Source: Actinorhabdospora filicis (GTDB lineage Bacteria; Actinomycetota; Actinomycetes; Mycobacteriales; Micromonosporaceae). Taken from it: a stretch of 64,000 nt of DNA. Made by a program: the position numbers and the translations under genes. The DNA lies in contig NZ_BSTX01000003.1 of NCBI RefSeq assembly GCF_030269765.1, positions 620,001 to 684,000 of the forward strand. Direction: 5' to 3'. Positions 17,020-24,459 of the stretch are shown here, piece after piece; positions within the stretch are counted from its first letter, which is position 1; every line of letters begins with the position of its first letter. The notes below the pieces were generated by a model. The model had not been told where the DNA came from. It worked only from the letters and a program-made list of their open reading frames with translations, and made no database searches.

Positions 17020-19178
17020 TGCACGGACTGGACACCGCGCTCACCAAGGTCCTGGGCGGCAAGACCGCCGAGGCCCTGGAGGACGCGCTCGACCTGCGCA
17101 CCGTCGGCGACCTGCTGCGCCACTACCCGCGCCGCTACGCCGAACGCGGCGAGCGCACCGACCTGGCCACGCTGGAGATCGGCGAGCAGGTCACCATCAT
17201 GGCCGAGATCCGCGCGGTCAACCGCAAGCAGATGCGCACCAAGCGCGGCAGCATGCTGGAGGTCCTCGTCGGCGACGGCGACCGCACCATCTCGCTGACC
17301 TTCTTCAACCAGGCCTGGCGCGAACGCGAGCTCCAGCCCGGCAAGTGGGGCCTGTTCGCGGGCAAGGTCTCCGAGTTCCGCGGCCGCCGACAGCTGAACG
17401 CCCCCGACTACCGGATGCTGCCCGACCCCGACAGCCCCGAGGGCGCCGAGGTCATCGAGGAGTTCGCCGGGGCGCTCATCCCGGTCTACCCGGCGGCGGC
17501 GAAGCTGCCGAGCTGGACGATCGCGCGCTGCGTCGGCATCGTCCTCAAGCACCTCGTCATCGAGGGACGCGACCCGCTCCCGGCCGACCTGCGCGCCGAG
17601 CACAAGCTCACCGACCTGCGCACCGCCCTCCACGACGTCCACCGGCCCGGCAGCAAGGGCGAGCTGTACAACGCGATCAAGCGCCTCAAGTGGGAGGAGG
17701 CCTTCGGGCTCCAGGTCGTCCTGGTCCGCCGCAAGCACTCCGCCTCGGCCGTCGCCGCCACGCCCCGGCCCCCGCGCGCCGACGGCATCCTCGCCGCCTT
17801 CGACGCCGCGCTGCCCTTCGAGCTCACCGAGGGCCAGCGCGAGGTCGGCGAGACCATCGCCGCCGACCTCGCCACCCCGCACCCCATGCACCGGCTGCTT
17901 CAAGGGGAGGTGGGCAGCGGCAAGACGATGGTCTCCATGCGCGCCATGCTCCAGGTCGTCGACTCCGGCGCCCAGGCCGCGCTGCTGGCGCCCACCGAGG
18001 TCCTCGCCACCCAGCACCACCGCACCATCACCGACATGCTCGGCGACCGCGCCCGCGCCGGTGAGCTGGACGCCCCCGCCGAGGCCACCCGCGTCGCCCT
18101 CGTCACCGGCTCGCAGGGCGCCAAGGCCCGCAAGGCCGCCCTCGCCGAGGTCGCCGACGGCACCGCGGGCATCGTCGTGGGCACCCACGCGCTGCTCTAC
18201 GACTCCGTCGACTTCCGCGATCTCGGGCTCGTCGTCGTCGACGAGCAGCACCGCTTCGGCGTCGAACAGCGCGACGCCCTGCGCGCCAAGGCCGCCGTGC
18301 CGCCGCACGTCCTGGTCATGACCGCCACGCCCATCCCGCGCACGGTGGCCATGACCGTCTACGGCGACCTGGAGGTCTCCTCCCTCGCGCAGCTCCCGAA
18401 GGGCCGCTCGCCCATCACCACCCACGTCGTCCCCGGCGGCGACGAGCGGTGGATGCGCCGGACCTGGCAGCGGCTGCGCGAAGAGGTCCAGGCCGGGCAC
18501 CAGGCCTACATCGTGTGCCCCCGCATCGGCGACGACGACAAGGAACCCGGCGACGACGGACGCCGGCCGCCCCTGGCCGTCCTCGACGTCGGGCCCGCGC
18601 TCGCCGAGGGCGCCCTGCACGGCCTGCGCGTGGGAATCCTGCACGGCAGGCTCCCGCCGGAGGAGAAGGACGCGGTCATGCGCGCCTTCAAGAACCGCGA
18701 GCTCGACGTGATCGTGGCCACCACCGTCATCGAGGTCGGCGTGGACGTCCCGAACGCGACGATGATGGTCATCCTGGACGCTGACCGCTTCGGGGTGTCC
18801 CAGCTCCACCAGCTGCGCGGCCGCGTCGGCCGGGGCAGCGCCGCCGGGCTGTGCCTGCTGGTCAGCGAGGCCTACGCGGGCGGCACCTCGGCCGAGCGGC
18901 TCGCCGCGGTCGCCGAGACCACCGACGGGTTCCGGCTCGCCGAGCTGGACTTGGAGCAGCGGCGCGAGGGCGACGTCCTCGGCGAGGCGCAGTCCGGGCA
19001 CCGCTCGCAGGTGAAACTGTTGTCCCTGCTCAAGGACGCCGACCTGATCCGCGAGGCGCGCGAGGCCGCGATGGCCCTCGTGGCGGCGGACCCGGAGCTG
19101 GAGCGGCATCCGGAGCTGGCCGCGACCGTTGCCGCGCTCGTCGACGACGAGCGCGCCGAGTACCTGGAGAAGGGTTGA
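17019..19178 (+). CDS. recG: ATP-dependent DNA helicase RecG
   Basis: 719 aa superfamily 2 helicase that reverses stalled forks and branch-migrates Holliday junctions. An N-terminal wedge/OB domain (about 60-170) precedes the helicase core with LLQGEVGSGKT (Walker A), VVDEQHRFG (DEQH), TATPIPRT and the C-terminal QLHQLRGRVGRG motif VI. ATG at 17019 overlaps the upstream stop (TGATG). Its last codons overlap the TTG start of rsmD. Confidence 0.97.
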   Translation: MHGLDTALTKVLGGKTAEALEDALDLRTVGDLLRHYPRRYAERGERTDLATLEIGEQVTIMAEIRAVNRKQMRTKRGSMLEVLVGDGDRTISLTFFNQAWRERELQPGKWGLFAGKVSEFRGRRQLNAPDYRMLPDPDSPEGAEVIEEFAGALIPVYPAAAKLPSWTIARCVGIVLKHLVIEGRDPLPADLRAEHKLTDLRTALHDVHRPGSKGELYNAIKRLKWEEAFGLQVVLVRRKHSASAVAATPRPPRADGILAAFDAALPFELTEGQREVGETIAADLATPHPMHRLLQGEVGSGKTMVSMRAMLQVVDSGAQAALLAPTEVLATQHHRTITDMLGDRARAGELDAPAEATRVALVTGSQGAKARKAALAEVADGTAGIVVGTHALLYDSVDFRDLGLVVVDEQHRFGVEQRDALRAKAAVPPHVLVMTATPIPRTVAMTVYGDLEVSSLAQLPKGRSPITTHVVPGGDERWMRRTWQRLREEVQAGHQAYIVCPRIGDDDKEPGDDGRRPPLAVLDVGPALAEGALHGLRVGILHGRLPPEEKDAVMRAFKNRELDVIVATTVIEVGVDVPNATMMVILDADRFGVSQLHQLRGRVGRGSAAGLCLLVSEAYAGGTSAERLAAVAETTDGFRLAELDLEQRREGDVLGEAQSGHRSQVKLLSLLKDADLIREAREAAMALVAADPELERHPELAATVAALVDDERAEYLEKG

Positions 19179-19735
19179 CCCGCATCATCGCCGGTGTCCA
19201 TCGTGGACGCCGGTTGCAGACCCCGCCCGGCGACAAGACGCGCCCGACCTCCGACCGGGTGCGCGAGGCGCTCTTCGGTGCCGTGGCGAGTTACGTGGAC
19301 CTGGAGGGCGCGCGCGTCCTCGACCTGTACGCCGGATCCGGCGCGGTCGGGCTGGAGGCGTGCTCGCGCGGGGCGGAGCACGCCCTGCTCGTGGAGGCCG
19401 ACGCACGCGCGGCCCGCGTCATCCGCGCCAACGTCACCGCCCTGGGACTGAGCGGGACTGTGGTTCTCGCCACGTCCACGGTGGCCGCGCTTCTGGCGTC
19501 GGCGCCGGACGAGCCCTACGACTTCGTCTTCGCCGACCCGCCCTACACCCTCGGCAACGACGAGATCACCGCGAATCTGAACGCGCTGCTCACCGGCGGC
19601 TGGCTCCAGGAGGACGCGTTGGTGCTGGTGGAGCGATCGATCCGGACGGGTTCTTTCGAGTGGCCACCGGGACTGGCCGAGATCCGTGGCCGCCGTTACG
19701 GGGAGTCCATTCTTTGGTACGGTGCCCGATCGTGA
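19175..19735 (+). CDS. rsmD: 16S rRNA (guanine-966-N2)-methyltransferase
   Basis: 186 aa Rossmann methyltransferase that modifies G966 of 16S rRNA. Motifs: RIIAGVHRGRRLQTP and RPTSDRVREALF at the start, DLYAGSGAVGLEA (SAM site), FVFADPPYTLG (catalytic DPPY). I choose the TTG at 19175, which gives LTRIIAG, has GAGAAGGG before it and overlaps the recG stop by 4 nt. It overlaps the coaD GTG by 4 nt. The recG-rsmD-coaD chain is conserved. Confidence 0.94.
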   Translation: MTRIIAGVHRGRRLQTPPGDKTRPTSDRVREALFGAVASYVDLEGARVLDLYAGSGAVGLEACSRGAEHALLVEADARAARVIRANVTALGLSGTVVLATSTVAALLASAPDEPYDFVFADPPYTLGNDEITANLNALLTGGWLQEDALVLVERSIRTGSFEWPPGLAEIRGRRYGESILWYGARS

Positions 19736-20223
19736 CGACGACGGTGCGACGCGCAGTGTGTCCGGGCTCTTTCGATCCGGTGACCCTCGGTCATCTCGAC
19801 ATCATCGAGCGGGCCAGCCGCCTCTACGACGAGGTGTACGTGGCGGTCTTCGTGAACTCCTCGAAGAAGGGCCTCTTCAGCCACGGTGAGCGGCTGGAGA
19901 TGCTCCGCGAGGTGACCGAGCATCTGTCGAACGTGAGGATCGACTCCTTCAAGGGACTCGTGGTCGACTACTGCAAGGCCAACGAGATCCCCGTGGTCGT
20001 CAAGGGCATCCGGGCCGCCTCCGACTTCGACTACGAGCTCCAGATGGCGCAGATGAACCACGGTCTGGCCGATGTGGAGACGCTGTTCATGCCGACCAAC
20101 CGGCTCTATTCGTTCCTGTCGTCGAGTCTGGTCAAGGACGTGGCGAAGTGGGGCGGCGACGTGTCGGCGCATGTTCCGCAGACGGTGGCGCGTCGTCTCG
20201 TCGCCCGGCTACGTGAGCAGTGA
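19732..20223 (+). CDS. coaD: Phosphopantetheine adenylyltransferase
   Basis: 163 aa, penultimate step of CoA synthesis (4'-phosphopantetheine plus ATP gives dephospho-CoA). Family features: CPGSFDPVTLGHLDII (nucleotidyltransferase T/HxGH motif), VVKGIRAASDFDYELQMAQMN and SFLSSSLVKDVA. The start is the GTG at 19732 (then TTTVRRAVCPG), overlapping rsmD. Standard length. Usually paired with rsmD, as here. Confidence 0.97.
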   Translation: MTTTVRRAVCPGSFDPVTLGHLDIIERASRLYDEVYVAVFVNSSKKGLFSHGERLEMLREVTEHLSNVRIDSFKGLVVDYCKANEIPVVVKGIRAASDFDYELQMAQMNHGLADVETLFMPTNRLYSFLSSSLVKDVAKWGGDVSAHVPQTVARRLVARLREQ

Positions 20224-20303
20224 CACAATCGCCAGTACAGAGCCGGACCATGGCCAGGGGAGTGTCCCCGGCGTGAGCGGGACGAAGTTGAGGGGAGTAC
20301 CGG

Positions 20304-20798
20304 GTGGGGCCACTGGAGCGCATTGAGGAGATCATCGCCTACGTCGAACAGGCGAAGGCGGTGCCGATGTCCCGTGCCGCCAAGATCGACCGCGGCGAGA
20401 TCATCGCCATGCTGGAGGAGCTCTCCGGCGAGCTGCCCGCCGAACTGCGCCGCGCCGACGCCATGCTCGCCGAGCGCGACAAGATCATCGAGGCCGGTCA
20501 GCGCGAGGGCTCGCGCATCATCACCGAGGCCGAGGCCGAGCACGCCCGTCTGGTGTCCCTGCACGAGGTGACCGTCTCCGCCGAGCACGAGGCGCAGCGG
20601 CTGATCAACCAGGCGCGCGATGAGGCGAACCGGCTGCGCAACGAGGTGGACGAGTACGTCGACACCACCCTGGCCAACTTCGAGCAGTTCCTGCACCGCG
20701 CGCTCAGCGGGGTCGAGCGGGGCCGCGACAAGATGCACGCCCTGCGCGAGATCGGCAGCTTCACCCCGGACATGGAGGAGAAGCCGCTCCCGATGTGA
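20304..20798 (+). CDS. Coiled-coil DivIVA/AtpF-like cytoplasmic protein
   Basis: 164 aa, highly charged and almost entirely helical: MLEELSGELPAELRRADAML, then EAEAEHARLVSL and AEHEAQRLINQARDEANRLR heptads. GTG start with GAGGGGAG upstream. It resembles the conserved mycobacterial coiled-coil protein found between coaD and yceD/rpmF (DivIVA-like or ATP-synthase-b-like by annotation). A scaffold role in growth or division is inferred, not shown. No membrane segment is visible. Confidence 0.8.
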   Translation: MGPLERIEEIIAYVEQAKAVPMSRAAKIDRGEIIAMLEELSGELPAELRRADAMLAERDKIIEAGQREGSRIITEAEAEHARLVSLHEVTVSAEHEAQRLINQARDEANRLRNEVDEYVDTTLANFEQFLHRALSGVERGRDKMHALREIGSFTPDMEEKPLPM

Positions 20799-21005
20799 GC
20801 GGGCCCCTCGCGTCGATGACGGCCGTCTCCGGGCGGCCGTCCGTCCGGGAGCCGCGGTGTGAGCGCCGCCCCGGGTGAGAGTCCGGCCACCTCGCCTTCC
20901 GGCGTCCCCGGCTACCCTCTACCAGGTACGACCCGTAACCCCCTTTCGCCGAGGAGCGTGTGTGTCAGGTAAGCTTCCACGTCGGCCTCTCCATGGCCGA
21001 GCCGA

Positions 21006-21581
21006 GTGATGACGATGCATGAGAAGACGCCCAACCTGGACCCGTCGGCCCCGCTGGTGGTCGACACCCGCAAGTTGCCCCGGTCCCCGGGAGCTCACCA
21101 GGAGCTGCGTCTGACGGTGCCGGCATTGGACGGTCTCGGTCCCGGTCTGATCGGCGTGCCGGACGACGCGGAGCTCCTCCTGGAGCTGTCGCTGACTTCG
21201 GTCACCGAGGGCGTGCTCGCTTCGGGCACGGTCACCGCTCCCGTCATCGGCGAGTGCGGAAGGTGCCTGCGCCCGATCGAGGACACGTTGGTGGTGGACG
21301 TCCAGGAGCTTTACGCCTACCCGGACAGCGCCACCGACGAGACCACCGAAGAGGACGAGGTCATGCGGCTGCAGGACGATCTGATCGACCTGGAGCCACC
21401 CGTGCGGGACGCGGTGGTGCTCGGACTTCCGAGCAACCCCCTGTGCCGCCCGGATTGCCCGGGGCTCTGTCCGGACTGCGGACGGGCTTGGGATGAGCTT
21501 CCTGCCGACCATCGGCACGAAACGCTCGACCCGCGATGGGCGGAGTTGAGCAAACTGTTGGACCAAGACCGTTCGGAGTGA
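21006..21581 (+). CDS. yceD: YceD/DUF177 family protein (ribosome-associated)
   Basis: 191 aa (GTG 21006; ATG 21009 or 21015 also possible). Metal-binding cysteines CGRCLRP near residue 83 and CRPDCPGLCPDCG near residue 152 mark the DUF177 family. Members are linked to 23S rRNA accumulation and almost always precede rpmF, as here with a 3-nt gap. A promoter may lie in the 207-nt gap upstream (TACCCT near 20914). Confidence 0.9.
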   Translation: MMTMHEKTPNLDPSAPLVVDTRKLPRSPGAHQELRLTVPALDGLGPGLIGVPDDAELLLELSLTSVTEGVLASGTVTAPVIGECGRCLRPIEDTLVVDVQELYAYPDSATDETTEEDEVMRLQDDLIDLEPPVRDAVVLGLPSNPLCRPDCPGLCPDCGRAWDELPADHRHETLDPRWAELSKLLDQDRSE

Positions 21582-21584
21582 ATT

Positions 21585-21758
21585 GTGGCCGTTCCCAAGC
21601 GTCGGATGTCGCGTAGCAACACCCGGAGCCGTCGCGCGAACTGGAAGGCTCAGGCCGTTAACACCGTCGCCTGCGACCAGTGCCGTTCGCCGAAGCTCCC
21701 GCACACCGCGTGCGGCACCTGCGGCACGTACAACGGTCGTACCGTCGTCGAAGTCTGA
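21585..21758 (+). CDS. rpmF: 50S ribosomal protein L32
   Basis: 57 aa from GTG 21585: AVPKRRMSRSNTRSRRANWK, then CDQCRSPKLPHTACGTCGTY with four zinc-ligand cysteines. Exactly the L32 length and pattern. It lies between yceD and rnc with minimal gaps, the classic yceD-rpmF-rnc order. Confidence 0.97.
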   Translation: MAVPKRRMSRSNTRSRRANWKAQAVNTVACDQCRSPKLPHTACGTCGTYNGRTVVEV

Positions 21759-21772
21759 TCGGCAGATCAGCA

Positions 21773-22531
21773 GTGGTGCAGGGCCGGTCCGCTTCGTCGT
21801 CGGCGAGGCGGCCCTCCCCTATCCATCTTGAGGAGGCCTGCGGGGTCTCCTTCGACACCGATCTCCTGACGCTCGCGTTGACGCACCGCTCGTACGCCTA
21901 CGAGCACGGTGGCCTGCCGACGAACGAGCGCCTGGAGTTCCTCGGTGACGCGGTGCTGAGCCTGGTCGTCACCACGGCCCTGTACAAGCGGTACCCGGAT
22001 CTGCCCGAAGGGCAGCTGGCGAAGCTTCGGGCCAGTGTGGTGAACATGCGCGCCCTGGCGACGGTGGCGCGCACCCTGGGACCGGTCGGGGTTGGCCCCT
22101 ACCTGTACCTGGGCAAGGGCGAGGAGTCGACCGGAGGCCGGGACAAGACCAGCATCCTGGCCGACGTGGTCGAGGCGCTGCTCGGCGCGATCTACCTGCA
22201 GCACGGCATCGAGGTCGCGGGCACCGTCGTGCGCCGCCTCTTCGATCCGCTGATCGCCGAGGCCAGCCGCCGCGGCGCGGGCCTGGACTGGAAGACCAGC
22301 CTGCAGGAGTTCACCGCGGACAACGACCTCGGCGTCCCCGAGTACCGGATCACCGAAGACGGTCCCGACCACGCGAAGATGTTCACCGCGCGGGCCGTGG
22401 TCGCCGGTGAGTCCTTCGGAGCCGGGCAGGGGCGCAGCAAGAAAGAGGCGGAGCAGATCGCCGCCGAATCGGCGTGGCGTGAACTCACGCGCCGCCACGA
22501 AGAGCAACAGCAGCGGGCGAGTGGCGGCTGA
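21773..22531 (+). CDS. rnc: Ribonuclease III
   Basis: 252 aa double-strand RNA endonuclease (rRNA and mRNA processing). Signature NERLEFLGDAVLSLV near residue 46 gives the metal-binding Glu/Asp. DKTSILADVVEALLGAIYL follows. A double-stranded RNA-binding domain occupies about 168-240 (TSLQEFTADN, then RSKKEAEQIAAESAW). I use GTG 21773, 14 nt after rpmF; GTG 21776 is equally possible. The usual mutM/smc neighbours do not follow. Confidence 0.95.
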   Translation: MVQGRSASSSARRPSPIHLEEACGVSFDTDLLTLALTHRSYAYEHGGLPTNERLEFLGDAVLSLVVTTALYKRYPDLPEGQLAKLRASVVNMRALATVARTLGPVGVGPYLYLGKGEESTGGRDKTSILADVVEALLGAIYLQHGIEVAGTVVRRLFDPLIAEASRRGAGLDWKTSLQEFTADNDLGVPEYRITEDGPDHAKMFTARAVVAGESFGAGQGRSKKEAEQIAAESAWRELTRRHEEQQQRASGG

Positions 22532-23738
22532 GGCCGCCGCCGAGGCGGACACCGCGACCGACGTCGCGGAGGAGCGCCCCCGGCCGTCCCGTTTGCGTCG
22601 ATTTGAGGACCGCGCGTATCCACTCGTCGGTCCTCTTTTCGTATTCCTGGTCACCCGCGTCACGCAACTGGTCGTGCTCGCCTGGATGACCCGGCCCGAC
22701 TCCACCGTCTGGCAGCGCCTGCTGACCTGGGACAGCGGATGGTTCATCCGCGTCGCCTCCGAGGGCTACCCCTCCGGGTTCACCTACGACGCCAACGGCA
22801 CCCTCGTCGGCAACGGACTGGCGTTCCTGCCCGGATACCCGATGCTGGTGCGCGCCTTCTCCTGGACCGGCCTCTCCTACGAGGCCGCCTCACTGGTCGT
22901 GACGGTCCTGGCGTCCTTCGTGGCCGCCGCCTTCGTCTACCTGCTCACCGCCGACATCTGGGGACGCCGGACCGGCATCGCCATGGTGTTCCTGCTCGGC
23001 GCCCAGCCGATGTCGCTGGTGCTGTCGATGGGGTACAGCGAGTCGCTGTTCCTGGCCTTCGCCGCGGGCGGGCTGTACGCGATCCGGCGCGAGCGGTGGA
23101 TCCTCGGCGGGTTCTTCGCCGGGCTCGCGTGCCTCACGCGTGTGGTCGGTGTGGCGGTGACGGTGGCGCTGCTGGTGGCGCTGGTGGAGTACGGGGTCCG
23201 GCAGTGGCGGGGGCTCCGGCCGGCTTCGCTGGCGGTTTGGTGGCGGGGCGGGGTGGGGCTCGTGCTGGGGTCGCTCGCGCTGCCGCTGTACTGGTGGTGG
23301 GTGGATGCCCGGGTGGGGGCGGCTGGGGCTTGGTTCACGATTCAGGACGCTGGGTGGACTTCGCATTTTGATTTTGGGCGGGGGACTTTGGCTTTTGTCG
23401 CCGGGACCTTGCATGACGGGGACGGGTGGGTGGCGGTTAGCACGGCGGTGCTTTTGGTGGTGACTGTCGGGCTTGGGGTTTCGGCGCTGTTCGTGCGACC
23501 CAACTGGTGGCCGTTCTTGGTTTATGGGGCGGTGATTTTGGGGATGGGGCTCGGGACTGAGGGGTATTTTCACTCGAAGTTGCGGATTTTGGTGCCGGCG
23601 TTGGTGGTGCTGGTTCCGGTGGCGGTGGCTTTTGGGCGTGCGCGGTTGCGGGTGGCGGTGCCGGTGGCGGGGGTTTTGTTGGGGGTTAGTGGGTGGTATG
23701 GGGCTTATATGGTGACGGTTTGGCCTTATGCGATTTGA
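22521..23738 (+). CDS. Multi-spanning membrane protein, PIG-V-like mannosyltransferase
   Basis: 405 aa from GTG 22521, overlapping the rnc end by 11 nt. About ten hydrophobic segments. WDSGWFIRVASEGYP after the first segment matches the DxD-like lumenal loop of GT-C enzymes, and the order WDSGWF...FLPGYPMLVR is typical of actinobacterial PIG-V/GPI-mannosyltransferase-2-like proteins that use polyprenyl-phosphate mannose. Substrate unknown. From about 23220 the codons switch to many T- and G-ended forms (ttt, ttg, ggg), unlike the 5' half. Confidence 0.8.
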   Translation: MAAEAAAEADTATDVAEERPRPSRLRRFEDRAYPLVGPLFVFLVTRVTQLVVLAWMTRPDSTVWQRLLTWDSGWFIRVASEGYPSGFTYDANGTLVGNGLAFLPGYPMLVRAFSWTGLSYEAASLVVTVLASFVAAAFVYLLTADIWGRRTGIAMVFLLGAQPMSLVLSMGYSESLFLAFAAGGLYAIRRERWILGGFFAGLACLTRVVGVAVTVALLVALVEYGVRQWRGLRPASLAVWWRGGVGLVLGSLALPLYWWWVDARVGAAGAWFTIQDAGWTSHFDFGRGTLAFVAGTLHDGDGWVAVSTAVLLVVTVGLGVSALFVRPNWWPFLVYGAVILGMGLGTEGYFHSKLRILVPALVVLVPVAVAFGRARLRVAVPVAGVLLGVSGWYGAYMVTVWPYAI

Positions 23739-24006
23739 GGGGTGGGTTTTAGTCCCGGCCCCGGCTGTCTCGCTACCACACCCCCCGTTGCGCCGCCTCT
23801 CCCGTCACCCTCAGCCCGAGCCCGTCTCCCCGCGCTTCTCGCCCTATCCCCACGGATCGACCGTCCTCTATTCGCCACATCGGCGCTATGTCACGGTCGC
23901 CGTCTGGTCAGGGGTTTCACCCCTAGGACCTGACCAGGGGTGCGGCCCCTGGACGCCGGACCTCTCTCGGGAGGCGTCTCCTCCTCTGGGCGGCCAAAGC
24001 GACGCT

Positions 24007-24070
24007 GAACGCAGAACCTGGGGGTGTCAAGACGGTAGTGCGTGTCTTGACACCCCCAGAACCTGCGTTC
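24007..24070. repeat. 27-bp inverted repeat, core of a larger imperfect palindrome
   Basis: Arms 24007-24033 and 24044-24070 match at 24 of 27 positions (gaacgcag and tgggggtgtcaagac are exact) around a 10-nt loop. Imperfect symmetry continues outward (cggcca, then cctc and ctcggga blocks) to roughly 23960 and 24115. It lies between convergent genes, so it could terminate both, but it is far longer than the other terminators here and lacks a T tail. Confidence 0.8.
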
Positions 24071-24187
24071 TCAAAACCACGTCTGGCCGACCGACGGAGG
24101 ATCCACCTCTCCTATCCCGAGTCACCCCAGCGGATCTGGTCTCGGGGCCGTGTTGTCTTGCGGCTTACGGGCCGTCTCGGTCCGGCT

Positions 24188-24325
24188 CTACTACAACGAG
24201 CTTCGTCTGTTGCCCGGGTTCTGACCCCGTAGCAAGCCAGTCACCTCGCCCGGGTCTAAAACAACAAGCCGGTTCCCCACCCGGGTTCTGACTCCGTTGC
24301 CAGCCAGTCACCATGCCCGGCTCAG
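24188..24325. repeat. Two tandem direct repeats of about 67 bp
   Basis: The conserved 41-nt cores are 24213-24253 and 24280-24320, both cccgggttctga.tccg.. then agccagtcacc..gcccgg. The unit extends left to an acaac.agc..g block, giving a 67-nt period. Non-coding. Confidence 0.8.
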
Positions 24326-24459
24326 ATCCCACCCCGCACCGCCCCGCCGACCCCACTCCAGTCCTCGCCCGGGCCGGGCGCGTTACCTGTCACGGTGTTC
24401 GCGCCCGGCTCGCTTGCGTTCTTTCGCTTCTACCAACCCAGCTCTTACCAGCCCATTTC

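Larger units (their letters stand above)
23739..24459. other. Gene-free repeat-rich stretch
   Basis: 720 bases between a rightward and a leftward gene. It holds a large inverted repeat centred near 24038, two tandem ~67-bp repeats at 24188-24325 and C-rich low-complexity DNA at 23770-23900. All open frames here are short with no family resemblance. It could be the scar of an old insertion or rearrangement; no transposase remnant is visible. Confidence 0.6.

Noticed and set aside
16992..19109. 705-codon open frame on the minus strand opposite recG
   Set aside because: High-GC antisense shadow; low-complexity Gly/Asp/Val-rich translation with no motif, fully covered by recG.
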